NCBI GenBank assembly: GCA_023253905.1
Contig: JALREG010000247.1
Location: 1-12,014, forward strand
Length of the DNA stretch: 12,014 bases
Origin: Burkholderiaceae bacterium
Lineage (GTDB): Bacteria > Pseudomonadota > Gammaproteobacteria > Burkholderiales > Burkholderiaceae
Direction: 5' to 3'
Below are positions 1-6,239 of the stretch, one piece after another (positions within the stretch are counted from its first letter, which is position 1; every line of letters starts with the position of its first letter). Under the pieces are notes generated by a model. That model was not told the origin of the DNA and ran no database searches. It worked only from the letters and a program-made list of their open reading frames with translations. Made by a program: the position numbers and the translations under genes.

Positions 1-303
1 GGTCTTCAGAAACGGGTCGACCTGGGGCGCGCGCTCGCGATGGAGCCCTCGCTCCTTCTGCTGGATGAACCGATGGCCGGCATGAACGTCGAAGAAAAGC
101 AGGACATGAGCCGCTTCGTGCTCGACGTGAACGACGAGTTCGGCACCACCATCGTGCTGATCGAGCATGACATGAGTGTGGTCATGGATCTCTCCGATCG
201 GGTGGTCGTGCTCGACTACGGAAAGAAGATCGGCGACGGCACACCCGACGACGTCCGCAGCAACCAGGACGTGATCAACGCCTACCTGGGCGTGGCGCAC
301 TAG
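1..303 (+). CDS. livG: LivG-type ABC transporter ATPase, C-terminal part only
   Basis: This is the last 100 residues of a cytoplasmic ATPase that would pair with LivF to power the importer; the start lies before the window. The reading frame is open from base 1. It begins inside the ABC signature helix (GLQKRVDLGRALA), followed by Walker B LLLLDEP (visible residues 18-24, with Asp22 and catalytic Glu23), a D-loop at MAGMN and the switch histidine in LIEHDM (visible His56). The tail GDGTPDDVRSN...AYLGV is typical of LivG. The Walker A motif is outside the window. livH starts 14 bases after its TAG stop, so the two are co-transcribed. Family assignment is firm. The substrate cannot be read from this subunit. 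Confidence 0.93.
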   Translation, partial: GLQKRVDLGRALAMEPSLLLLDEPMAGMNVEEKQDMSRFVLDVNDEFGTTIVLIEHDMSVVMDLSDRVVVLDYGKKIGDGTPDDVRSNQDVINAYLGVAH

Positions 304-317
304 GCGGAGACTCGCGA

Positions 318-1247
318 ATGGGATTTTTTCTCGAAGTGGTGCTGGGCGGCCTGATGGCGGGTGTCCTCTATTCGCTCGTCGCGCTTGGCTTCGTGCTGAT
401 CTTCAAGGCCTCGGGCGTGTTCAATTTCGCGCAAGGCGCCATGGTGCTGTTTGCTGCGCTCGCTATGGCGCGGCTCGCCGAGTGGCTGCCCGAGCTCCTC
501 GGCTTTGAGAGCCTGCTGCTCGCCAATCTGCTGGCCTTCGTGCTCGCTGCACTCATCATGGTGGTGGTGGCCCAGATCATTGAGCGGCTGGTGCTGCGAC
601 CGCTGGTCAACCAGGAGGGCGTCACGCTCCTCATGGCCACGCTGGGGGTCACCTATTTCCTGGACGGCTTCGGGCAGACCATCTGGGGATCAGACGTCTA
701 CAAGATCGATCTCGGGCTCTCCAAGGATCCCCTTCTGGTCCTGGGTGGCATTTTCGAGGGCGGCATCCTGCTCAATCGCGATGACATTGCGGCAGCGCTG
801 ATTGCGGTCGCACTCGTTGCGGTGCTTGCGATCTTCTTTCAGAAAACCGCAACGGGTCGGGCGCTGCGTGCTGTCGCCGATGATCACCAGGCGGCGCAAT
901 CCATCGGCATTCCGCTGAACCGGATCTGGGTGATCGTGTGGGCGGTAGCGGGCTTCACCGCACTGGTCGCCGGTATGGTCTGGGGGAGCAAGCTCGGCGT
1001 TCAATTCTCGCTTGCGATCCTCGCGCTCAAGGCGCTTCCGGTGGTGATCGTGGGCGGGTTCACCTCGGTGCCGGGGGCAATCGTGGGGGGACTCCTGATC
1101 GGGCTCGGCGAGAAGATCGCCGAGGTCTACCTCGGGCCCATCATCGGCGGTGGCCTGGAAAACTGGTTTGCTTATGGACTTGCGCTCGCGGTGCTGCTGG
1201 TGCGCCCGCAGGGACTGTTCGGCGAACGCATCATCGATCGCGTTTAA
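318..1247 (+). CDS. livH: LivH-type branched-chain amino acid ABC transporter permease
   Basis: This 309-residue inner-membrane protein forms one half of the importer channel with LivM. It is almost entirely hydrophobic. The N-terminal segment (residues 6-30) runs into SGVFNFAQGAMV, the conserved LivH element following the first membrane segment. Further membrane stretches lie near 67-88, 155-175, 203-223, 236-262 and 284-297. The cytoplasmic coupling loop that contacts the ATPases is GRALRAVADDHQAAQSIGI (residues 180-198). Length is normal for the family. The ATG at 318 is preceded by GGCGGAGA in the livG-livH gap, a usable ribosome site. The gene sits between livG and livM, with a gap of about 15 bases on either side, as expected in one operon. 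Identification is secure; the transported compound is inferred only from context. Confidence 0.95.
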   Translation: MGFFLEVVLGGLMAGVLYSLVALGFVLIFKASGVFNFAQGAMVLFAALAMARLAEWLPELLGFESLLLANLLAFVLAALIMVVVAQIIERLVLRPLVNQEGVTLLMATLGVTYFLDGFGQTIWGSDVYKIDLGLSKDPLLVLGGIFEGGILLNRDDIAAALIAVALVAVLAIFFQKTATGRALRAVADDHQAAQSIGIPLNRIWVIVWAVAGFTALVAGMVWGSKLGVQFSLAILALKALPVVIVGGFTSVPGAIVGGLLIGLGEKIAEVYLGPIIGGGLENWFAYGLALAVLLVRPQGLFGERIIDRV

Positions 1248-1262
1248 CCAAAAGGCCTGACG

Positions 1263-2327
1263 ATGCTCTACCGCGAAAACGGCCAGTTCAAAACCCGCTA
1301 CGGCGACGATCAGCAGATCTTCCCGATTCTGCAGGACCGCTGGCTCGTGATGGCGCTCATCGCCTTCGCCTTCATCGGCGTACCGATGCTGGCAAGCGAA
1401 TACATGTTCCGCGCCATTCTGATTCCGTTCGTGATCCTTTCGCTCGCCGCGCTGGGTCTCAACCTTCTGGTGGGCTACTGCGGCCAGATCTCGCTCGGCT
1501 CGGGCGCTTTCATGGCGGTGGGCGCCTACATTGCCTACAACGCCTACACCCGAGTGCCCGGCATGCCGGTGATCGGCGCGTTTCTCATCGGAGGCGTTGC
1601 GGCGCTCCTGGTCGGAATCGTCTTCGGCATCCCCAGTCTCCGAATCCGCGGGCTGTATCTGGCGGTGGCCACACTGGCTGCACAGTTTTTCTGCGACTGG
1701 GTGTTTGCCCGTATTGCCTGGTTCACCAACTACTCGGCCTCGGGCTCGGTATCGGTTCCCACGCTGACTGTCGCCGGCATTTCAATCGACACGCCACAGT
1801 CAAAGTACCTGTTCTGCCTCACAATCGTGACCGTCATGGCGCTCGCGGCCAAGAACATCGTCCGTGGTCATGTTGGCCGCTCCTGGATGGCGATTCGCGA
1901 CATGGATGTGGCAGCCACCGTGATCGGCATCCGGCCGGTGACCGCCAAGCTTTCGGCGTTCGCGGTAAGCTCGTTTGTCATTGGCGTGGCAGGCGCCATG
2001 TGGGGGTTCGTGCATCTGGGCTCCTGGGAGCCGCTTGCCTTTGATGTGAACCGCTCGCTCAACCTGCTCTTCATGATCATCATTGGCGGCATGGGCTCCA
2101 TCATGGGCAGCTTCTTCGGGGCCGCCTTCATCGTGGTGCTCCCGATTCTGCTCAATCAGGTGCCTGCCTGGCTCGGCGTACCCATCTCCACTGCCATGGC
2201 CTCGCATCTCGAGTTCATGATCTTCGGTGCGCTGATTGTCTTTTTCCTGATCGTGGAGCCGCACGGGCTGGCCCGGCTCTGGTCGATGGGAAAGGAGAAG
2301 CTGCGCCTCTGGCCTTTCCCTCACTAA
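1263..2327 (+). CDS. livM: LivM-type branched-chain amino acid ABC transporter permease
   Basis: This 354-residue inner-membrane permease is the partner of LivH. A soluble N-terminal stretch of about 27 residues (MLYRENGQFKTRYGDD...) precedes the first membrane segment. The LivM hallmark GLNLLVGYCGQISLGSGAFMAVGAY lies at residues 65-89 and the coupling loop GRSWMAIRDMDVAATVIGI at 205-223. Several more membrane helices follow, including a glycine-rich IIIGGMGSIMGSFFGA region at 272-287. The protein ends with the family-typical EPHGLARLW element. The ATG at 1263 follows the livH stop by 15 bases; the ribosome site is weak (an AAAGG run), so translation may be coupled to livH. The 94-base gap after it, before the binding-protein gene, is the first real break in the cassette. 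Confidence 0.95.
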   Translation: MLYRENGQFKTRYGDDQQIFPILQDRWLVMALIAFAFIGVPMLASEYMFRAILIPFVILSLAALGLNLLVGYCGQISLGSGAFMAVGAYIAYNAYTRVPGMPVIGAFLIGGVAALLVGIVFGIPSLRIRGLYLAVATLAAQFFCDWVFARIAWFTNYSASGSVSVPTLTVAGISIDTPQSKYLFCLTIVTVMALAAKNIVRGHVGRSWMAIRDMDVAATVIGIRPVTAKLSAFAVSSFVIGVAGAMWGFVHLGSWEPLAFDVNRSLNLLFMIIIGGMGSIMGSFFGAAFIVVLPILLNQVPAWLGVPISTAMASHLEFMIFGALIVFFLIVEPHGLARLWSMGKEKLRLWPFPH

Positions 2328-2339
2328 AGGTTTGTGCGA

Positions 2340-2366
2340 CGCTGCCGCGACGAGCCGGCGACAGCG
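2340..2366 (+). other. Hairpin in the livM to binding-protein gap
   Basis: Bases 2340-2348 (CGCTGCCGC) pair with 2358-2366 (GCGACAGCG) in a 9-position stem with one C/A mismatch and a 9-base loop. It starts 12 bases after the livM stop. A T-rich patch (ATTTCTTT, 2373-2380) follows but not immediately, so this is at best a leaky terminator or a processing stem. The rest of the gap, 2367-2409, is more AT-rich than its surroundings. It holds a poor -10-like GATAGT at 2398-2403 with no convincing -35, so I do not call a promoter. Confidence 0.4.
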
Positions 2367-2409
2367 TGATGCATTTCTTTCGGGCTCGCGATTGATCGAT
2401 AGTCAAAAC

Positions 2410-2416
2410 AAGGAGG
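2410..2416 (+). promoter_or_regulatory. Strong ribosome binding site of the binding-protein gene
   Basis: AAGGAGG is a near-perfect Shine-Dalgarno sequence, 5 bases before the ATG at 2422. It decides the start: the frame is open further upstream to a TTG at 2332, but that extension has no family-like sequence and would bury the signal peptide. It is clearly the best ribosome site in the cassette, where the other genes have weaker ones, fitting a protein needed in excess. Confidence 0.85.
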
Positions 2417-2421
2417 TTCCG

Positions 2422-3792
2422 ATGAGACAGAACACGACGGCCCGCTGGCTGGCCGCTTCGGCGCTTGCCGCCGGCCTGGCGATGCTTGCACCCGGGCTCG
2501 CCCAGGCGCAGGCCAAGGGGGCGCCGGCCGCCTCGGGCGCAAAGGAGCAGTTCTTTCCGCTGCTGGTTTACCGTACCGGCCCCTATGCGCCCAACGGCGT
2601 GCCGTTTGCCAACGGCATGGCCGACTACTACAAGATGCTGAACGCCCGCGACGGCGGCATCGGCGGCGTACGACTCACGATGGAAGAGTGCGAAACCGGC
2701 TATGCCACCGACCGCGGCGTCGAGTGCTATGAGCGCCTGAAGGGCAAGGGCCCCACCGGCGCTACCGCGGTGCATCCGCTTTCCACCGGCATCACCTTTG
2801 CGCTCACCGACAAGGTGCCGAACGACAAGATTCCGCTGATCACCGCGGGCTACGGCAGATCAGAGTCCGCCAACGGTGAGGTCTTCAAATGGAACTTCAT
2901 TCTCGGCGGCAGCTACTGGGTTGCGGCCGACATCCTGGTCCAGCACATCGGCTCGCTCGAAGGCGGCCTTGATCGCCTGAAGGGCAAGAAGATCGCGCTC
3001 GTCTATCACGACTCGCCTTACGGCAAAGAGCCGATTCCGCTCCTCCAGGAGCGCGCCAAGATGCACGGCTATCAGTTGATCCTGATTCCGGTCACACATC
3101 CTGGCGTTGAGCAGAAAGCCGCCTGGCTGCAGGTCCGTCGCGACCGACCCGACTATGTGTTCCTGTGGGGCTGGGGCGTGATGAACTCAACCGCCGTGAA
3201 AGAAGCGATCGCCACCGGCTACCCGCGCGAGAAGATGTACGGTGTATGGTGGTCGGGCGCCGAGCCCGACATCGTTCCCGCAGGCGACGGCGGCAAGGGT
3301 TATAACGCGCTCACCTTCATGTCGCCCGCCGGTACCAGCCGGGTCCACCAGGACGTCCTGAAAAACCTGCACGACAAGGGTCAAGGCTCAGGTCCGCGCG
3401 ATGAGGTGGGTCAGGTGCTCTATAACCGAGGGCTCGCCTCGGCTGCGGTCACCGCCGAGGCGGTGCGCGTCGCGCAGGAGCGCTACGGCAAGCGCCCGCT
3501 CACCGGCGAGGAAGTCCGCTGGGGCTTTGAGAACCTGAACATCGACGCAGCCCGCATCAAGCAACTTGGGTTTGAAGGGCTCATGCAACCGATCAGCACC
3601 AGCTGCCGCGATCACATGGGCGGTAACTCGGCGCAGGTCCACTCCTGGGATGGCAAGAAGTGGAATGTCACGCCCAAGGTGTATCAGGCTGATATGCAGA
3701 TCCTGAAACCCATGCAGGACGCGTATGCAGCACGCTACGCGACCGAGAAAAAGCTGCAGCCACGCGACTGCGCGAAGGAAGCCGCCAACTGA
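2422..3792 (+). CDS. Periplasmic substrate-binding protein of the LIV-type ABC importer
   Basis: This 456-residue precursor captures the substrate in the periplasm and delivers it to LivHM. The N-terminus is a clear Sec signal peptide: positive MRQNTTAR, hydrophobic WLAASALAAGLAMLAPGL, then a cleavage region AQAQA around residues 27-31. The mature part begins at FFPLLVYRTGPYAPNGVPFANGMADYYKMLNARDGGIGG, the first lobe of the type I periplasmic binding fold (Peripla_BP_6 type). The second lobe includes KIALVYHDSPYGKE (190-203). It is longer than E. coli LivJ/LivK and belongs to a divergent branch, so I give no livK symbol. There are only four cysteines in the mature protein (90, 102, 395, 450), which might form disulfides in the periplasm (inferred). 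The strong ribosome site and flanking hairpins suggest high expression. Ligand unknown; the linked ligase gene suggests a carboxylate. Confidence 0.92.
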   Translation: MRQNTTARWLAASALAAGLAMLAPGLAQAQAKGAPAASGAKEQFFPLLVYRTGPYAPNGVPFANGMADYYKMLNARDGGIGGVRLTMEECETGYATDRGVECYERLKGKGPTGATAVHPLSTGITFALTDKVPNDKIPLITAGYGRSESANGEVFKWNFILGGSYWVAADILVQHIGSLEGGLDRLKGKKIALVYHDSPYGKEPIPLLQERAKMHGYQLILIPVTHPGVEQKAAWLQVRRDRPDYVFLWGWGVMNSTAVKEAIATGYPREKMYGVWWSGAEPDIVPAGDGGKGYNALTFMSPAGTSRVHQDVLKNLHDKGQGSGPRDEVGQVLYNRGLASAAVTAEAVRVAQERYGKRPLTGEEVRWGFENLNIDAARIKQLGFEGLMQPISTSCRDHMGGNSAQVHSWDGKKWNVTPKVYQADMQILKPMQDAYAARYATEKKLQPRDCAKEAAN

Positions 3793-3831
3793 TGGGAAGC
3801 GGAGCCACCGGGCCTCGCAGTTCGGCGGCTT
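3779..3831 (+). other. Compound hairpin over the binding-protein stop codon
   Basis: Bases 3779-3790 (AAGCCGCCAACT) pair with 3819-3831 (AGTTCGGCGGCTT), giving 12 base pairs with one bulged C at 3823. The left arm contains the last codons and the first base of the TGA stop (3790-3792). Inside it, 3799-3806 pairs with 3811-3818 around an ACCG loop (8 positions, one G-T wobble and one mismatch). It is the first of three stems in a row before livF. No T-run follows, so it looks more like a 3'-end stabiliser or processing structure than a terminator. Confidence 0.55.
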
Positions 3832-3834
3832 ACC

Positions 3835-3864
3835 CGGGGCATCACACGCTGGTGTGATGCCCCG
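3835..3864 (+). terminator. Perfect 13-bp hairpin between the binding-protein gene and livF
   Basis: Bases 3835-3847 (CGGGGCATCACAC) are the exact reverse complement of 3852-3864, with a GCTG loop. This is the strongest stem in the window. It lies 43 bases after the stop of the binding-protein gene. It is followed by CTCGTCG, not a T-run, so classical intrinsic termination is unlikely. A partial terminator, or a block to 3' exonucleases that protects the upstream message, fits better. A dispersed palindromic repeat is also possible and would show as copies elsewhere in the genome. The structure is certain on paper; its role is inferred. Confidence 0.6.
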
Positions 3865-3898
3865 CTCGTCGCGGCAGCCTACCCAGGCGGGCCGCGGC

Positions 3899-3938
3899 GC
3901 GCTGACCCGGACCGGGCGCGCCCGGTCCCGCTCAGCGC
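3899..3938 (+). other. Third hairpin, just before the livF ribosome site
   Basis: A perfect 20-base palindrome at 3909-3928 (arms GGACCGGG and CCCGGTCC around GCGC) is enclosed by a second 7-bp stem, GCGCTGA at 3899-3905 with TCAGCGC at 3932-3938; a 3x3 internal loop separates them. The structure ends 7 bases before the livF ribosome site GGGAG (3946-3950), so it could influence livF translation or act with the two upstream stems to reduce read-through. The remaining bases of the 3793-3956 gap hold nothing else I recognise. Confidence 0.55.
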
Positions 3939-3956
3939 TTACCCCGGGAGACAACC

Positions 3957-4760
3957 GTGAGCAATCCCTTGCTTGTCGTGAGCGGCATCGAGGTCATCTA
4001 CAACCACGTGATTCTGGTGCTGAAGGGCGTATCGCTTCAGGTGCCGGAAGGTGGCGTGGTGGCGCTCCTGGGCGGTAACGGCGCAGGCAAAACCACCACG
4101 CTGCGCGCCGTTTCCAATCTGCTCAAAGGCGAGCGCGGCGAAGTCACCAAGGGGTCGATCCGCTACCGCGATGAACCGATCGCCCACCTCACGCCCGCCG
4201 ATCTGGTCAAGCGCGGCGTGATCCAGGTGATGGAGGGGCGGCGCTGCTTTGGTCATCTGACCGTGGAGGAAAATCTCCTTACCGGCACCTACACGCGCCA
4301 TCTCTCGCGCGCCGATACCGCTGTGGCGCTCGAGCGCGTTTACCACTACTTTCCGCGCCTGAAGACCCGACGCGCCTCGCAGTCGGGCTACACCTCGGGT
4401 GGCGAGCAGCAGATGACAGCGGTGGGCCGCGCGCTGATGGCCAATCCCAAGATGATCCTGCTCGATGAGCCCTCCATGGGCCTCGCCCCGCAGATCGTGG
4501 CGGAAATCTTCGGGATCGTCCGCGACCTCAACCAGAAGGAAAAGGTGAGCTTCCTGCTCGCCGAACAGAACACCAATGTGGCGCTTCGTAATGCCGACTA
4601 CGGCTATATCCTGGAAAACGGGCGCATTGTGATGGACGGCCCGGCCCGGGACCTGGCCGAAAACGAGGACGTGAAGGAGTTCTACCTGGGCGTTGCAAAA
4701 GAAGGGCGCAAGTCCTTCCGCGACATCAAGTCCTATCGACGCCGCAAGCGCTGGCTCTGA
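3957..4760 (+). CDS. livF: LivF-type branched-chain amino acid ABC transporter ATPase
   Basis: This is the second cytoplasmic ATPase of the importer, complete at 267 residues. Motifs in order: Walker A GGNGAGKT (39-46), Q-loop glutamine 90 in GVIQVMEGRRCF, signature TSGGEQQ (146-152; the usual first Leu/Tyr-Leu is Tyr-Thr), Walker B ILLLDEP region with Asp170 and Glu171, and EQN (203-205) at the switch position, as LivF proteins usually have in place of His. A GTG start at 3957 is chosen because MSNPLLVVSGIEV aligns with the family and GGGAG lies 6 bases upstream. The C-terminus runs about 20 residues beyond the usual YLG ending and is strongly basic (GRKSFRDIKSYRRRKRWL). Separation from the other liv genes by three hairpins suggests lower expression than the binding protein. 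Confidence 0.94.
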   Translation: MSNPLLVVSGIEVIYNHVILVLKGVSLQVPEGGVVALLGGNGAGKTTTLRAVSNLLKGERGEVTKGSIRYRDEPIAHLTPADLVKRGVIQVMEGRRCFGHLTVEENLLTGTYTRHLSRADTAVALERVYHYFPRLKTRRASQSGYTSGGEQQMTAVGRALMANPKMILLDEPSMGLAPQIVAEIFGIVRDLNQKEKVSFLLAEQNTNVALRNADYGYILENGRIVMDGPARDLAENEDVKEFYLGVAKEGRKSFRDIKSYRRRKRWL

Positions 4761-4803
4761 AGCCCGCGTGTATCCCCAGCCCCTGTCACAAAGCGAGTCG
4801 GTA

Positions 4804-6060
4804 ATGAATGACGCGAACCGCAAGCACTATGACGACCTCGAGACGCGTACGCCCGAAGCGCGCGAGGGCGCACTCTTTGCCCGCCTGCCCGGCCTGATCG
4901 CGCATGCGAAAGCACACGCACCGGGGTGGGCCGAGCGGCTGCTGTCGGTCGAATCCGATGCAATCGCTTCGCGCAAGGCACTCGCCCAGATTCCCGTGCT
5001 CCGCAAGGGCGAGCTCAAAGACCACCAGGTTGCGCGCCCGCCCTTTGGCGGCTTCACCACGGTCGAGCCCGGGCGAATGGGGCGTCTCTACATGTCCCCG
5101 GGCCCCATCTTCGACCCGGAAGGCGCCCGCCCCGATCCCTGGCGCGCGGCGCGTGCGCTCTGGGCGGCAGGCATGCGTCCCGGCCACGTCATCCAGAACT
5201 GCTTTGGCTATCACCTCACACCCGGCGCCTGGATGGTTGACGGCGCGGCCCGCCATATCGGCTGCGCGGTCATCCCAGCTGGCACCGGCCAGACCGAGCA
5301 GCAGCTTGAACTCATTGCCGCGCTCGCCCCTGACGCCTATGTCGGGACGCCTTCGTTTCTACGCATCCTGTTGGAGAAAGCGCGCGAGACCGGCGCCGAC
5401 ATCTCTCGCCTGAAACGCGCGCTGGTCGCGGCCGAAGCGCTCCCGCCGAGCCTGCGCGCATGGTTCCGCGAGCAAGGCCTCGCGAGTGTGCTCCAGTGGT
5501 ACGGCACAGCCGACCTCGGGCTCATTGCCTACGAGTCCGAGGCGCTCGAGGGCATGATCCTCGACGAGGACCTGATCCTGGAGATCGTGCGCCCGGGCAC
5601 CGATGACCCGGTCGCCGATGGCGAGGTGGGCGAGGTGGTGATCACCAGTTTCAATCCCGATTATCCGATGATCCGTTTCGGCACCGGCGATCTTTCCGCT
5701 GTGCTGCCGGGCGCCTCGCCCTGCGGGCGCACTAATGTCCGGATCCGTGGGTGGCTCGGCCGCGCCGACCAGACGACCAAGGTGCGGGGCATGTTCGTGC
5801 ATCCCGGCCAGATCGCCGAAGTCGTGCGCAGGCACCCGGAGATCGCTCGTGCACGGCTGGTGGTGGAAGGCGAAATGGCCAACGACCGCATGACGCTACG
5901 TTGCGAGCTGAAGGCTGGCGCGGATGCCCCGTCGCTCGCCGAAGCGGTCGCCGCATCCCTTCGTGACATCACCAAGTTGCGGGGGGAGGTTCAGGCGGTT
6001 TCTCGAGGATCCTTACCCAACGACGGCAAGGTGATCGAGGACGCCCGCAAGTACGACTGA
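4804..6060 (+). CDS. Phenylacetate-CoA ligase-like adenylate-forming enzyme
   Basis: A 418-residue protein of the PaaK-like branch of AMP-forming acyl-CoA ligases, expected to activate a carboxylic acid with ATP and CoA in the cytoplasm. Visible core motifs: YGTADLG (233-239; family YGxTE), RFGTGDL (291-297; family YRTGDL), [14 protein letters not shown] (316-329; hinge motif) and a C-terminal [13 protein letters not shown] with Lys409 in the place of the catalytic lysine. The Ser/Thr/Gly-rich phosphate loop (SSGTTG type) is not recognisable; at the corresponding place is [11 protein letters not shown] (97-107). ATG 4804 is chosen because an upstream in-frame ATG at 4693 lies inside livF and adds a non-family sequence; the ribosome site is weak (AAGCGAG). 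It follows livF by 43 bases, so it is probably part of the transporter operon. Substrate unknown. Confidence 0.85.
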   Translation: MNDANRKHYDDLETRTPEAREGALFARLPGLIAHAKAHAPGWAERLLSVESDAIASRKALAQIPVLRKGELKDHQVARPPFGGFTTVEPGRMGRLYMSPGPIFDPEGARPDPWRAARALWAAGMRPGHVIQNCFGYHLTPGAWMVDGAARHIGCAVIPAGTGQTEQQLELIAALAPDAYVGTPSFLRILLEKARETGADISRLKRALVAAEALPPSLRAWFREQGLASVLQWYGTADLGLIAYESEALEGMILDEDLILEIVRPGTDDPVADGEVGEVVITSFNPDYPMIRFGTGDLSAVLPGASPCGRTNVRIRGWLGRADQTTKVRGMFVHPGQIAEVVRRHPEIARARLVVEGEMANDRMTLRCELKAGADAPSLAEAVAASLRDITKLRGEVQAVSRGSLPNDGKVIEDARKYD

Positions 6061-6083
6061 AGGGCCGGGCACGCACGGCCGAC

Positions 6084-6105
6084 CCGGCGGAGCGATCCTC
6101 TCCGG
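6084..6105 (+). terminator. Weak hairpin after the ligase-like gene
   Basis: CCGG (6084-6087) plus GGAG (6089-6092) pair with CTC-T-CCGG (6098-6105) around loop CGATC, with a bulged C and one G-T pair. It begins 24 bases past the stop of the last transporter-cassette gene and precedes the guaC promoter, so it sits where a terminator should be. There is no T-run, so confidence is low. The rest of 6061-6166 holds nothing else I can support. Confidence 0.3.
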
Positions 6106-6166
6106 CATGGGCCGCCACGGGTTGTCCAGTCAGGCGGACCCGCACGATCCGGGACGGCGTACGCGC

Positions 6167-6194
6167 TCGACAACTCGCCCCCTCGCGGTACCAT
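6167..6194 (+). promoter_or_regulatory. Predicted sigma-70 promoter of guaC
   Basis: TCGACA at 6167-6172 matches 5 of 6 bases of the -35 consensus and TACCAT at 6189-6194 matches 4 of 6 of the -10, with a 16-base spacer. Transcription would start near 6201, leaving a leader of about 40 bases. It is the only position in the 179-base gap where both boxes fall at proper spacing, and it separates guaC from the upstream transporter operon. Confidence 0.5.
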
Positions 6195-6239
6195 TGCCGC
6201 GCGTTGAGTGCCGGCCAGGTCCGGCCACGGAGAGTATTG

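Noticed and set aside
938..2044. 368-codon open frame on the plus strand overlapping livH and livM
   Set aside because: It is out of frame with two clearly identified permease genes, is rich in Arg, Gly and His as expected of a shadow in GC-rich DNA, and matches no family I recognise.
2332..2421. Longer start (TTG 2332) for the binding protein
   Set aside because: It would put 30 unrelated residues before a textbook signal peptide, and AAGGAGG sits exactly before ATG 2422.
3835..3864. CRISPR repeat or phage attachment site
   Set aside because: The palindrome occurs once in the window, without spaced repeats, cas genes, integrase or tRNA.
3939..4823. 294-codon antisense frame opposite livF
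   Set aside because: It mirrors the coding sequence of a confirmed ATPase. No ribosome site or family-like motif; a high-GC artefact.
6061..6166. Riboswitch or guanine-sensing leader before guaC
   Set aside because: The predicted leader after the promoter is only about 40 bases, too short for a purine aptamer, and no conserved core is visible.
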